Assembly: GCA_035369865.1 (NCBI GenBank) | Contig: DAOOVG010000087.1 | Location: forward strand, 1-7,070 | Reading direction: 5' to 3' | DNA from: MVYY01 sp035369865 | GTDB taxonomy: Bacteria > Bacteroidota > Bacteroidia > Bacteroidales > Paludibacteraceae | Length of the DNA: 7,070 nucleotides | Shown here: positions 1-7,070 of the stretch, one piece after another | Layout: the number at the start of each line of letters is the position of its first letter | How positions within the stretch are numbered: the first letter of the stretch is position 1 | The notes under the pieces: model-generated | What the model saw: only the letters and a program-made list of their open reading frames with translations | Told to the model about the DNA's origin: nothing | Databases searched by the model: none | Program-made: the position numbers and the translations under genes

Positions 1-1173
1 GAAGGAGATGACAAATATGAATATACTTATGATGAAAGAGGGAATCTTATATTAGTAGCAGCCTATCAATGGAATTCGGAGACTGAACAATGGGAAGGAT
101 ATTACAAATCTGAATATACTTATGATGAAAGAGGGAATCTTATATTAGAAGCATATTATCATTGGAATTCGGAGACTGAACAATGGGAAGGAGATGACAA
201 ATATGAATATACTTATGATGAAAATGGAAATCTTATATTAGAAACAGATTATGAATGGAATTCGGATACTGTACAATGGAAAGTATCTGACAAATATGAA
301 TATACTTATGATGAAAGAGACAATCGTATATTAAAAGCAGCCTATCAATGGAATTCGGAGACTGAACAATGGGAAGGACTTTTCAAATATGAATATGCTT
401 ATGATGAAAAGGGAAATCTTACATTAGAAATATATTATTATTGGAATTCGGGTACTGAACAATGGGAAAGAGATTACAAATATGAATGTGCTTATGGTGA
501 ATGGGGAAATCTTATATTAGAAACATATTATCAATGGAATTCGGAGACTGAACAATGGGAAGGATTTAACAAATATGAATATGCTTATGATGAAAGGGGA
601 AATTTCATATTAGCAGCATCTTATTATTGGAATTGGGAGACTGAACAATGGGAAGGATATGACAAATATGAATATGCTTATGATAAAAATGGAAATATCG
701 TATTAAGAATTGAGTATAATTGGAATAATATTAATCAACAATGGCAGGCAAAATCTAAATATGTTGTTGCTTACGATTATAATTATTCAAGAGAAAATCT
801 TTTATTACCATTTGGTGCATCAATTAAAAATAAACTTATAAACGTTATTATTTATGAAAGTGAAGATGGTATTACTTGGGAAGAAAGTGGAAAGGAAATT
901 TACTATTACTCTGACTTAGAATCAGCAGTACCCCACATCCCAATAGGAAGTATAAAACTTTACCCCAATCCGGTAGCAAATGATTTGAACATTGACTTAT
1001 CAAATGACATTCAGCAAGCAGAATTTAAACTTTTTGACTTGCAGGGAAGATTGTTGGTGACCCAAAATATTGGTTCAGATAAAAAAATTAATTTGGAAAA
1101 ACTTGCAGGTGGTATTTATTTATATCAAATCACTACTGAAAAAGGAACTTATCAGGGGAAGCTGATAAAATAA
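1..1173 (+). CDS. Secreted tandem-repeat protein with T9SS type A sorting domain (5'-partial)
   Basis: Frame 1 is open from the first base to TAA at 1171-1173, giving 390 residues. The true start lies left of the window, because the first codons (EGDD) are already the tail of a repeat unit. Visible residues 5-252 are eight 31-residue repeats of the form KYEYxYDExGNLIL...YxWNSETEQWEG. A degenerate ninth copy (KYVVAYDYNYS...) starts at residue 253, followed by a cap that includes WEESGKEIYYYS. The YDExGN core resembles YD/RHS-type repeats, but no toxin or RHS core domain is visible. From about residue 313 the C-terminus has the features of a T9SS sorting domain: KLYPNP, FDLQGRLL, LAGGIYLYQI and a final GKLIK. 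By analogy with that family, the protein is exported to the periplasm by a signal peptide (not visible here), crosses the outer membrane through the Por system, and is anchored or released. Its ligand or function is unknown. The coding frame and sorting domain are secure; the biological role is not. Confidence 0.93.
   Translation, partial: EGDDKYEYTYDERGNLILVAAYQWNSETEQWEGYYKSEYTYDERGNLILEAYYHWNSETEQWEGDDKYEYTYDENGNLILETDYEWNSDTVQWKVSDKYEYTYDERDNRILKAAYQWNSETEQWEGLFKYEYAYDEKGNLTLEIYYYWNSGTEQWERDYKYECAYGEWGNLILETYYQWNSETEQWEGFNKYEYAYDERGNFILAASYYWNWETEQWEGYDKYEYAYDKNGNIVLRIEYNWNNINQQWQAKSKYVVAYDYNYSRENLLLPFGASIKNKLINVIIYESEDGITWEESGKEIYYYSDLESAVPHIPIGSIKLYPNPVANDLNIDLSNDIQQAEFKLFDLQGRLLVTQNIGSDKKINLEKLAGGIYLYQITTEKGTYQGKLIK
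13..756 (+). repeat. Eight in-register 93-bp tandem repeats (31-residue YD-like units)
   Basis: Units start at 13, 106, 199, 292, 385, 478, 571 and 664, with no indels between copies. Position 757 begins a degenerate ninth unit, and bases 1-12 are the end of an earlier one, so the array continues to the left. A 30-bp block coding WNSETEQWEG is identical at 70-99, 163-192, 349-378 and 535-564. The first 37 bases of the window recur exactly at 187-223, two units later. Units 1-4 carry the ACT codon (YEYTYD) and units 5-9 GCT (xAYD), which suggests at least two expansion blocks. Variation is concentrated at unit residues 15-17, 19 and 30-31. Confidence 0.95.
937..1170 (+). other. T9SS type A C-terminal sorting domain of the repeat protein
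   Basis: About 78 residues at the C-terminus, beginning IPIGSIKLYPNP. The hallmark order is visible: KLYPNPVAN, then a hydrophobic strand (LNIDL), then FKLFDLQGRLL, then LAGGIYLYQI and a short basic end GKLIK. In Bacteroidota this domain directs passage through the type IX secretion machinery and is normally cleaved by the sortase-like PorU. An internal ATG at 985 lies inside this domain and should not be taken as a gene start. Confidence 0.92.
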
Positions 1174-1192
1174 CAGAATCTTCTCATTTTTT

Positions 1193-1224
1193 CGGCCAGG
1201 TATTTTGCCTGGTCGATTTTTTTT
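1193..1224 (+). terminator. Intrinsic terminator of the repeat-protein gene
   Basis: An 8-bp stem, CGGCCAGG (1193-1200) with CCTGGTCG (1208-1215), contains one G-T wobble and a 7-base loop (TATTTTG). It is followed by A and eight T (1217-1224). It starts 20 bases after the stop codon at 1171-1173. The T-tract lies only on the plus-strand 3' side. On the minus strand the sequence after the stem is A-rich, so it should terminate only rightward transcription. Confidence 0.9.
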
Positions 1225-1367
1225 GTTCAATTTATTTAAACATGTTACTTGGTTGACAATAGAAAAATAAGTCCAAATGATTTGTAAGAAAGCAAAGTTT
1301 TCTGTGTATTTCAGTGATAACCAAAAGATATGGCGAACAAGAAAAAATTACAGTAAATAGTGAAGAA

Positions 1368-2816
1368 TTATTTCTTGAAAACTTTTACTTTACTTTGAAC
1401 GAATTCAATGGCTTCGTTGTAAAAGTCATTTTGATATTTTTTTATAATGAAAAAGTAAAGCGAGCAAATAATTACCAATTGCACAAAAAGTTCTACAAAA
1501 AGATTTTTACATAGCCAGGCAATTCCTACTCCACATAAGGCAAGAATCAAACCTATTAGAAAACCAGGAACAATATTTTCGATTTGACTTTTGATGGTTA
1601 CGTGAATTTCTTTTTTGACGGAATAAATAGAAAATAAATAAACCACAAAATTGATAAAAGCATAAGCACCCAGCATGATGAATATTCCCCATCTAAAACA
1701 AATAATGGCTGAGAGTAAAATGAGCCCTTTTTTTATGATTTCGAGCCGAAAAGTGATTTTTGATTTTCCTCTGGCATTTAAAACATTAATATTGAGTGTA
1801 TAAAAAGGATTAAATAACGCAGCCAGGCACAGAATCTGAATATAAGGAACGGAAGGCAGCCATTTTGCTGAAAGCAGAACATAAATCAAAGAATAGGCAA
1901 TTACAATAAAAGTAAATATCACAGGAATAGTCACCAAAGCAGTTCTTTTGATAACAACTTTAAAGATACGATTCAATCGTTCGATTTCCTCCTGAATTTG
2001 ACTAAACATGGAATAAGTACTTCCCAATATTTGCTGAAAAGTGAAATTGACTGTTTCACTTAGTTTGTTGGCTTGAGAATAATATCCAACATCTTTTCTT
2101 TGGTAATATTTACCGAGAATGAAAACGTATAAATTATTAAAAATAACTGTCAGGATGGAAGAACCTAAAATATGAACGCTAAAACTCCAGAATTCTTTAA
2201 TAACGGAAAAAGAAAATAGCCATTTAGGTTTCCATTTTACAAAGAAATGATACCCCATCATTCTAAAAAAATGAAAGGAAATTTGTTGAATCACCAATGC
2301 CCATACGCCAAATTTCAAAATAGCCAGTGTAACTCCGGCACTTCCACTTAAAAAAACGGAGAGAATATTGATTTTAGCTATGGATTTAAAATCCATTTCT
2401 TTCACTTTTTGTGTAAATGGAACCAGATAAAAAGCATTGAACAGCAAGGAAATAAAAATAACTCTTCCTATTTTGGTCAATTGTGGCTGATGAAAAAAGC
2501 GAGCAATAGCAGGTGACAGAAAATAAAGCAGCACATATAATGCGATGGAAATAAAAATGTTAAAATAAAAAATGGTATTAAAATCAATTTCAGAAGCGTC
2601 TTTTTTACGAATCAGTGCTTGCCCGAAACCGCTTTCTACTAACACAAATGACAGGGCAGCAAAAATCATAATCATTCCCATCAGTCCATAATCGTCAGGC
2701 GACAGCAAACGGGCTACGATGATGCCAATAATGACTTGAATGATTTGCTGTCCAAATCTGTCAATAGCACTCCAGGTAAGAGCATCGAGGGTTTTTTGTT
2801 TTAAATTATCACCCAT
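1368..2816 (-). CDS. Oligosaccharide flippase / lipopolysaccharide biosynthesis protein (MOP superfamily, Wzx/WzxC-like)
   Basis: A 482-residue inner-membrane protein of the polysaccharide-transporter branch of the MOP superfamily. Such proteins move lipid-linked glycan units to the periplasmic face for O-antigen, capsule or exopolysaccharide. The N-terminus has the family pattern: an amphipathic start (LKQKTLDALTWSAIDRFGQQ), a first membrane segment, ARLLSPDDYGLMGM at about residues 35-48, and ESGFGQALIRKKD at about 61-73. The rest alternates long hydrophobic segments with basic loops, consistent with 12-14 transmembrane helices and normal length. I chose the ATG at 2816; an in-frame TTG four codons upstream (2828) is possible but less likely, since homologues start close to LKQKT. 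It lies 24 nt downstream of the YitT gene and is probably cotranscribed with it. No glycosyltransferase neighbours are visible, so the substrate is unknown. It converges with the repeat-protein gene; no hairpin terminator was found after its stop. Confidence 0.88.
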   Translation of the reverse strand: MGDNLKQKTLDALTWSAIDRFGQQIIQVIIGIIVARLLSPDDYGLMGMIMIFAALSFVLVESGFGQALIRKKDASEIDFNTIFYFNIFISIALYVLLYFLSPAIARFFHQPQLTKIGRVIFISLLFNAFYLVPFTQKVKEMDFKSIAKINILSVFLSGSAGVTLAILKFGVWALVIQQISFHFFRMMGYHFFVKWKPKWLFSFSVIKEFWSFSVHILGSSILTVIFNNLYVFILGKYYQRKDVGYYSQANKLSETVNFTFQQILGSTYSMFSQIQEEIERLNRIFKVVIKRTALVTIPVIFTFIVIAYSLIYVLLSAKWLPSVPYIQILCLAALFNPFYTLNINVLNARGKSKITFRLEIIKKGLILLSAIICFRWGIFIMLGAYAFINFVVYLFSIYSVKKEIHVTIKSQIENIVPGFLIGLILALCGVGIAWLCKNLFVELFVQLVIICSLYFFIIKKYQNDFYNEAIEFVQSKVKVFKK

Positions 2817-2840
2817 TTGTTTTGACAATAAAGGTAAAAT

Positions 2841-3725
2841 TTACTTGGTTTTCATCACATCGAATCCTTTGCCATAAACAGCAATGACAGACGATTGCGA
2901 AACAAAAGCATCAGGATCAACTTCTTTTACAATTCGGAAAATTTTTTGCGATTCATTTTTGCGAGCAATAACCGTCACTACTTTGACAGGTTGTTTGGAA
3001 TACCAACCAGTACCTTCCAAAATGGTGGCGCCACGGTGAATTTCTTCATTGATTCGCGTAGCAATTTTATCATATTCTTTTGAAAAAATAAAAAACTGAA
3101 CCGATTGTCGTACTCCATTAATGACCATATCAATAGAAAGATTAGCAATAGCCATGTTGGTTAAACCGTAAACTACTTTTTCCAGGCTTCCAAATGAGAA
3201 AAAATAAGAAGAACAGATAATTAAAACATCGCAATACAGCAACACTCTTCCCAATGTGATATTTCGATACTTATTTACAATTTTTGCAATAATGTCTGTT
3301 CCGCCTGAACTGCCATTGTTGAGAAAAACTATTCCCAATCCTGTTCCCGAAATTAAGCCACCAAGCACACAAGCCATAAAATTATCGTTAGGAGCAACAA
3401 AAGTGCCAGTTTTAGCTTGTGGAATGACAGCAAAAAATAGCGTGATAGCAATGACGCCATAAATAGTGCGTACACTAAATTTAAAGCCAATGATTTTTAA
3501 TGCCGCAATAAGCAAAATTAAATTAATGCTGAAATAAGTCAGAAAAATTGGAATTCCTGTAGCATAATAAACAATCGCACCAATACCAGTGACGCCGCCA
3601 CCAGTGATTTGATGTGGCAATAAAAAACCTTTCCACGCAAAAGCATACATCAATAATCCGAAAGTAATCAGAACATATTCTCGAATAGTAATCCAATTTT
3701 TTTTAGTGATGGATTTGATGTTCAT
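2841..3725 (-). CDS. YitT family membrane protein (DUF161 membrane region plus DUF2179 C-terminal domain)
   Basis: A 294-residue protein with the standard two-part YitT layout. Residues about 15-205 are hydrophobic membrane segments carrying the conserved glycine-rich motifs GGGVTGIG (42-49) and NGSSGGTD (137-144). Residues about 207-294 form the soluble DUF2179 domain, recognisable by RGATILEGTGWYS (231-243) and DPDAFVSQSSVIAVYGKGF (270-288). The length is typical and the start is ATG at 3725, with no competing upstream start. The family is widespread, but its molecular function is not established; transport has been suggested only from its topology. The gene begins 29 nt after leuS and ends 24 nt before the flippase, with no terminator in either gap, so operon membership is likely. 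Family assignment is firm, function open. Confidence 0.92.
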   Translation of the reverse strand: MNIKSITKKNWITIREYVLITFGLLMYAFAWKGFLLPHQITGGGVTGIGAIVYYATGIPIFLTYFSINLILLIAALKIIGFKFSVRTIYGVIAITLFFAVIPQAKTGTFVAPNDNFMACVLGGLISGTGLGIVFLNNGSSGGTDIIAKIVNKYRNITLGRVLLYCDVLIICSSYFFSFGSLEKVVYGLTNMAIANLSIDMVINGVRQSVQFFIFSKEYDKIATRINEEIHRGATILEGTGWYSKQPVKVVTVIARKNESQKIFRIVKEVDPDAFVSQSSVIAVYGKGFDVMKTK

Positions 3726-3754
3726 ATTCTTTTTGCTAAAGAAAGGCTTACTTT

Positions 3755-6511
3755 TTAAAAAACAATATTGACAATTTTGCCTGGAACAATGATTACTTTT
3801 TTGGGTGTTTTTCCTACCAGCAATTTAATGGTTTGAGGATGTTCCAATGCAACTTTTTCAATTTCTTTTGTTTCCATATTTGCAGGCAACTCCAGCGTAA
3901 AGCGTACTTTCCCATTAAAAGAAATGGGATACTTTACCTTATTTTCTGCCAAATAATTTTCATTCCACGTTGGGAAAGAAGCATTAAAAATGGTTCCTTT
4001 ATTTCCCATCGCATGATAAAGTTCTTCTGCAATATGTGGAGCAAAAGGCGCCAACAAAATAACCAACGGTTCCAATATTTCTTTTTTATGACAATTTAAG
4101 GCTGTCAGTTCATTCACACAAATCATAAATGCTGAAACAGCAGTATTGTACGAAAAATTTTCAATATCAAAAGTAACTTTTTTGATGGTTTTGTGAAGCG
4201 TTTTTAATTCTTCTAAAGAGGCAGTTTCTTGTGTCACCAAAAATTGTTCTTCTTTGTAAAACAAGTTCCATAATTTCTTCAGGAAACGATATACACCATC
4301 AATCCCTTTCGTGTCCCATGGTTTAGACTGTTCAATCGGACCCAAAAACATTTCATACAGTCGCAATGTGTCAGCACCATATTTTTCAATAATATCGTCA
4401 GGATTGACCACATTGTACATTGATTTAGACATTTTTTCAATTGCCCAGCCGCAGATATATTTGCCATCTTCCAAAATAAATTCAGCATTTTTATATTCAG
4501 GATTCCAGTTCCTGAATTTTTCTATGTCGAGTATATCATTGTCCACCAAATTGATATCTACATGAATAGGAGTTGTATCATATTGATCTTTAAGATGATA
4601 AGAAACAAATGTATTGGTGTCCTTAATTCGATAGACAAAATTACTTCTTCCCAAAATCATTCCCTGATTAATCAATTTCTTGAAAGGTTCTTCTTCGCAA
4701 ACAACACCAATGTCGAATAAAAATTTATTCCAGTATCGGCTATAAATCAAATGACCAGTAGCATGTTCAGTTCCACCAAGATATAAATCCACGTCTCGCC
4801 AGTATTCATCTGCTTCACGACTTACCAATGCTTCATCATTGTGAGGATCCATATATCTCAAATAATAAGCAGAAGAGCCTGCAAAACCGGGCATGGTATA
4901 AACTTCCAGCGGATAACCTTCTTTTGTTTTCCAATTTTTGGCTCTTGCCAAGGGTGGCTCACCATTTTCAGTAGGAAGATATTTATCAATTTCGGGAAGA
5001 ACCAATGGAAGCTCTTTTTCGTCCAGCACGTAAGGCATGCCGTCTTTATAATAAACAGGGAAGGGTTCGCCCCAATATCGTTGACGACTGAAAATAGCGT
5101 CACGAATGCGATAATTTACTTTTACATGACCAATTCCTGTTTCTGTAATATATTTGTTTATTTTTTCAATAGCTTCAGGTACAGGAAGTCCGTTCAAAAA
5201 TTCTGAATTTATCATAATTCCTTCTTTGGCATCAAAGCTTTCATTGCTGACATCGCAACCTTCAATCAGAGGAATTATTGGCAAATTAAAATGTTTTGCA
5301 AAAGCATAGTCACGACTGTCATGAGCAGGAACAGCCATAATAGCGCCGGTGCCATAACCAGCAAGAACATAATCGGAAATCCAGATGGGAATTTCTTTTC
5401 CAGTAATGGGATGAATAGCATAAGAGCCTGTAAAAACACCAGTTACTTGTCTATCGGCAATTCTTTCTCGCTCGGTTCTTTTTTTTGTTGCCTCTAAATA
5501 TTCTTCTACTTCTTTGCTTTGTTCAGGTGTAGTGCAGATTTTAACCAGCTCACTTTCAGGAGCAAGTACCATAAAAGTTACGCCAAAAATTGTATCAGGT
5601 CGGGTGGTAAATACATCGAAACTTACATTTTTCCCTTTAATGGTAAAGCGAAGTTCGGCTCCTTCACTTCTTCCAATCCAGTTTCGTTGAGTTTCTTTCA
5701 ATGATTCAGACCAATCAATTTGTTCCAAACCGTCCAGTAAACGTTGAGCATAAGCTGAAACACGTAAACACCATTGACGCATCACGCGTTGTTCCACCGG
5801 ATAACCACCTCGAATGGAAACGCCTTCACTCACCTCATCATTGGCTAAAACAGTCCCTAAAGCTGGACACCAGTTTACTTTCGTATCGGCAAGGTAAGCA
5901 ATGCGATAATTCAGTAAAATTTCCTGTTGAGCTTTTTCACTCATTGCTTTCCATTCATTAGCAGTAAAATTCAATACTTTCGTACCAACAGCAGTTAGAT
6001 TTTCAGTACCATATTTTTCAAAATGTTCAACCAGCAAAGTGATGGGTTGGGCTTTTTGTAATTTTTCGTCGTAATAATGTTTAAACATTTGAATAAAAGC
6101 CCATTGTGTCCATTTGTAATAATCTGGATCACAGGTGCGAATTTCGCGGCTCCAATCGTAGCAAAAACCGATTTTATTGAGTTGTTCCCGATAACGTTCA
6201 ATATTTTTCTTCGTTGTAATGGCTGGATGTTGTCCTGTTTGAATAGCATACTGTTCAGCAGGTAATCCAAAAGCATCAAACCCCATCGGATGAAGTACAT
6301 TAAATCCCTTCATTCTTTTATAACGGCTGTAAATGTCAGAAGCAATATAACCAAGCGGATGTCCTACATGAAGACCTGCTCCCGAAGGATAAGGGAACAT
6401 ATCCAATACGTAATATTTAGGTTTAGATAATTCTATTTCAGTTTTGTAAATGTTATTTTCGTTCCAGTAATTTTGCCACTTTACCTCAATTTCCTTAAAA
6501 TTATATTCCAT
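3755..6511 (-). CDS. leuS: Leucine--tRNA ligase
   Basis: This class I aminoacyl-tRNA synthetase attaches leucine to tRNA-Leu in the cytoplasm and is essential for translation. It has 918 residues, longer than the 860 of E. coli because of lineage insertions. The HIGH motif is HVGH at 48-51, within DMFPYPSGAGLHVGHP. The CP1 editing domain has the threonine-rich TTRPDT (302-307) and the conserved aspartate D398 in VPAHDSRDY, so proofreading looks intact. KMSKS is at 693-697. Residues about 152-198 are an extra segment before VNWCPALGTVLANDEV, and about 618-690 form the leucine-specific insertion; both resemble Bacteroidota enzymes. The second cysteine expected in the WCPxC zinc element is absent (WCPALGT, 214-220). 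The anticodon-binding and C-terminal domains are complete. The start is ATG at 6511, preceded by an A/T-rich leader without a Shine-Dalgarno motif. It is the first gene of the minus-strand cluster. Confidence 0.98.
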   Translation of the reverse strand: MEYNFKEIEVKWQNYWNENNIYKTEIELSKPKYYVLDMFPYPSGAGLHVGHPLGYIASDIYSRYKRMKGFNVLHPMGFDAFGLPAEQYAIQTGQHPAITTKKNIERYREQLNKIGFCYDWSREIRTCDPDYYKWTQWAFIQMFKHYYDEKLQKAQPITLLVEHFEKYGTENLTAVGTKVLNFTANEWKAMSEKAQQEILLNYRIAYLADTKVNWCPALGTVLANDEVSEGVSIRGGYPVEQRVMRQWCLRVSAYAQRLLDGLEQIDWSESLKETQRNWIGRSEGAELRFTIKGKNVSFDVFTTRPDTIFGVTFMVLAPESELVKICTTPEQSKEVEEYLEATKKRTERERIADRQVTGVFTGSYAIHPITGKEIPIWISDYVLAGYGTGAIMAVPAHDSRDYAFAKHFNLPIIPLIEGCDVSNESFDAKEGIMINSEFLNGLPVPEAIEKINKYITETGIGHVKVNYRIRDAIFSRQRYWGEPFPVYYKDGMPYVLDEKELPLVLPEIDKYLPTENGEPPLARAKNWKTKEGYPLEVYTMPGFAGSSAYYLRYMDPHNDEALVSREADEYWRDVDLYLGGTEHATGHLIYSRYWNKFLFDIGVVCEEEPFKKLINQGMILGRSNFVYRIKDTNTFVSYHLKDQYDTTPIHVDINLVDNDILDIEKFRNWNPEYKNAEFILEDGKYICGWAIEKMSKSMYNVVNPDDIIEKYGADTLRLYEMFLGPIEQSKPWDTKGIDGVYRFLKKLWNLFYKEEQFLVTQETASLEELKTLHKTIKKVTFDIENFSYNTAVSAFMICVNELTALNCHKKEILEPLVILLAPFAPHIAEELYHAMGNKGTIFNASFPTWNENYLAENKVKYPISFNGKVRFTLELPANMETKEIEKVALEHPQTIKLLVGKTPKKVIIVPGKIVNIVF

Positions 6512-6580
6512 AATAAATTGAAAATTATTAATTTAAGTTTTTTTCTCCTAAATCTTTAGATTCAAATTAGTTTAAATTTG

Positions 6581-6588
6581 CAAAGTTA
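6581..6588 (-). promoter_or_regulatory. Candidate Bacteroidota-type -7 promoter element (TAACTTTG) for leuS
   Basis: Read on the minus strand, 6588-6581 is TAACTTTG, an exact match to the TAnnTTTG -7 consensus of Bacteroidota primary sigma promoters. It lies 69 nt upstream of the leuS ATG, which would give a 5' leader of roughly 60 nt. No good TTG-type -33 element sits at the usual 19-21 nt spacing, since the nearest TTG triplets are 8 and 12 nt away. The call therefore rests on the -7 match and its position. An AT-only inverted repeat, CAAATT/AATTTG (6563-6580), adjoins it at the predicted transcription start. Confidence 0.45.
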
Positions 6589-6648
6589 ATTAATTTCAAT
6601 CAATAAATGAAGGAGGATTCTTAGGTAGGTAACACTTCGTTAAAAAAA

Positions 6649-7070
6649 TTATAATAAAGCTGCCTTAGTTCCGAAATTCAGTAGTTTTTTGATAAGGTGA
6701 TGATTTTTTAGGGTTTTTAGTTTGATACCGAAATCCTGAATAAACTGGTTTAATAAAAATGCGTTGTGATACAGTGCTTTGTATTTTACAGTCAGCTATT
6801 GAAAATGGTTTATCACCTTTATTAATATGATTCAAATGAATAATTTTTGTGATATTGACTATTGCAAGGGATGCATTGAAGTGAGAATAGAATTTATCCA
6901 AATCTCTTGCCTGAGAATGATTTAGTCCGATAGACTTGCTTTACATCTCTGAAATTGGATTTCATTTAAAAAACGATAGTGATAATATGCTAAGGATTTA
7001 AGGATAAAAATATTAAATGATTATCCGCAAAGTATCCTACTTTAAGAGGGATAAATTAGGGCATATTTTT
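6649..7070 (-). pseudogene. Decayed 3' end of an IS4-family transposase (frameshifted, cut by the window edge)
   Basis: Three minus-strand frames read in turn give the C-terminal part of a DDE transposase. 6990-6952 reads AYYHYRFLNEIQF. Skipping one base (6951), 6950-6936 reads RDVKQ. After a shift within 6935-6932, 6931 onward reads IGLNHSQARDLDKFYSHFNASL and continues to about 6782. After a third shift near 6781, 6780-6652 reads ALYHNAFLLNQFIQDFGIKL...KKLLNFGTKAALL, with TAA at 6651-6649. Joined, these restore the IS4 signature Y-(2)-R-(3)-E-(6)-K (Y at 6984, R 6975, E 6963, K 6941) and the GLNHxQAR...HFNASL block typical of Bacteroidota IS4-type transposases. Upstream, a stop at 7023-7021 and poor coding suggest further decay. 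The 5' part with the first catalytic aspartates is outside the window or lost. No clear terminal inverted repeat or target duplication was found. It is almost certainly inactive. Confidence 0.8.

Noticed and set aside
13..756. Regular repeats as a CRISPR array
   Set aside because: The repeats are contiguous coding units of 93 bp in frame with no unique spacers, and no cas genes are nearby.
985..1173. Stand-alone 62-residue gene starting at ATG 985
   Set aside because: The same frame is open upstream to the window edge, and the ATG falls inside the T9SS sorting domain, so it is an internal methionine.
1253..1258. TTGACA hexamer suggesting a sigma70 -35 box on the plus strand
   Set aside because: There is no matching -10 region, no downstream gene on that strand, and this hexamer is not the usual promoter form in this phylum.
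1314..1514. Plus-strand 66-codon ORF (GTG start) overlapping the flippase 3' end
   Set aside because: Two thirds of it is antisense to the well-supported flippase gene. It has no recognisable domain and composition typical of AT-rich noise.
2817..2840. Possible separate promoter for the flippase (TACCTTTA on the minus strand)
   Set aside because: It has one mismatch to TAnnTTTG, no -33 partner, and only about 10 nt to the start codon, too close for a normal leader.
4841..5206. Plus-strand 121-codon ORF opposite leuS, the longest antisense ORF
   Set aside because: It lies wholly within leuS, whose conserved motifs on the other strand explain the sequence. The translation shows no domain.
6589..6648. 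Terminal inverted repeat marking the end of the transposase remnant
   Set aside because: The segment between the transposase stop and the leuS promoter shows no partner inside the window, so an IS boundary cannot be placed.

Overview
The window is AT-rich and reads as chromosome of a Bacteroidota species, most likely Bacteroidales or a close relative. The evidence is a type IX secretion (T9SS) C-terminal sorting domain, a leucyl-tRNA synthetase with the insertions typical of that phylum, starts with A/T-rich leaders and no Shine-Dalgarno motif, and a TAnnTTTG promoter element. The genus cannot be named from sequence alone.

Left part (1-1224, + strand): the 3' part of a secreted repeat protein. 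The frame is open from the first base to a TAA at 1171-1173, but its first ATG is at 985, so a start-to-stop caller would report only a 62-residue tail. It holds eight 31-residue (93 bp) tandem repeats with a YD/RHS-like core, a degenerate ninth copy, a short cap and a T9SS type A sorting domain. A strong intrinsic terminator follows at 1193-1224.

Middle (1368-6511, - strand): three closely spaced genes read as leuS, then a YitT-family membrane protein, then a MOP-superfamily polysaccharide flippase. The gaps are 29 and 24 nt, so they are probably one transcription unit. A likely promoter lies about 70 nt upstream of leuS. This operon converges on the repeat-protein gene across 1225-1367, where I see no gene and no hairpin terminator for the minus strand.

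Right part (6512-7070): there is no intact gene. 6512-6648 is the AT-rich leuS leader and promoter. 6649 to the window edge is a decayed 3' end of an IS4-family transposase, also on the minus strand. Reading across three frameshifts restores the family's Y-(2)-R-(3)-E-(6)-K signature and its C-terminus.

I found no CRISPR array, tRNA, rRNA, riboswitch or defence-system gene. The two non-routine items are the recently expanded repeat array and the reconstructable transposase fossil.
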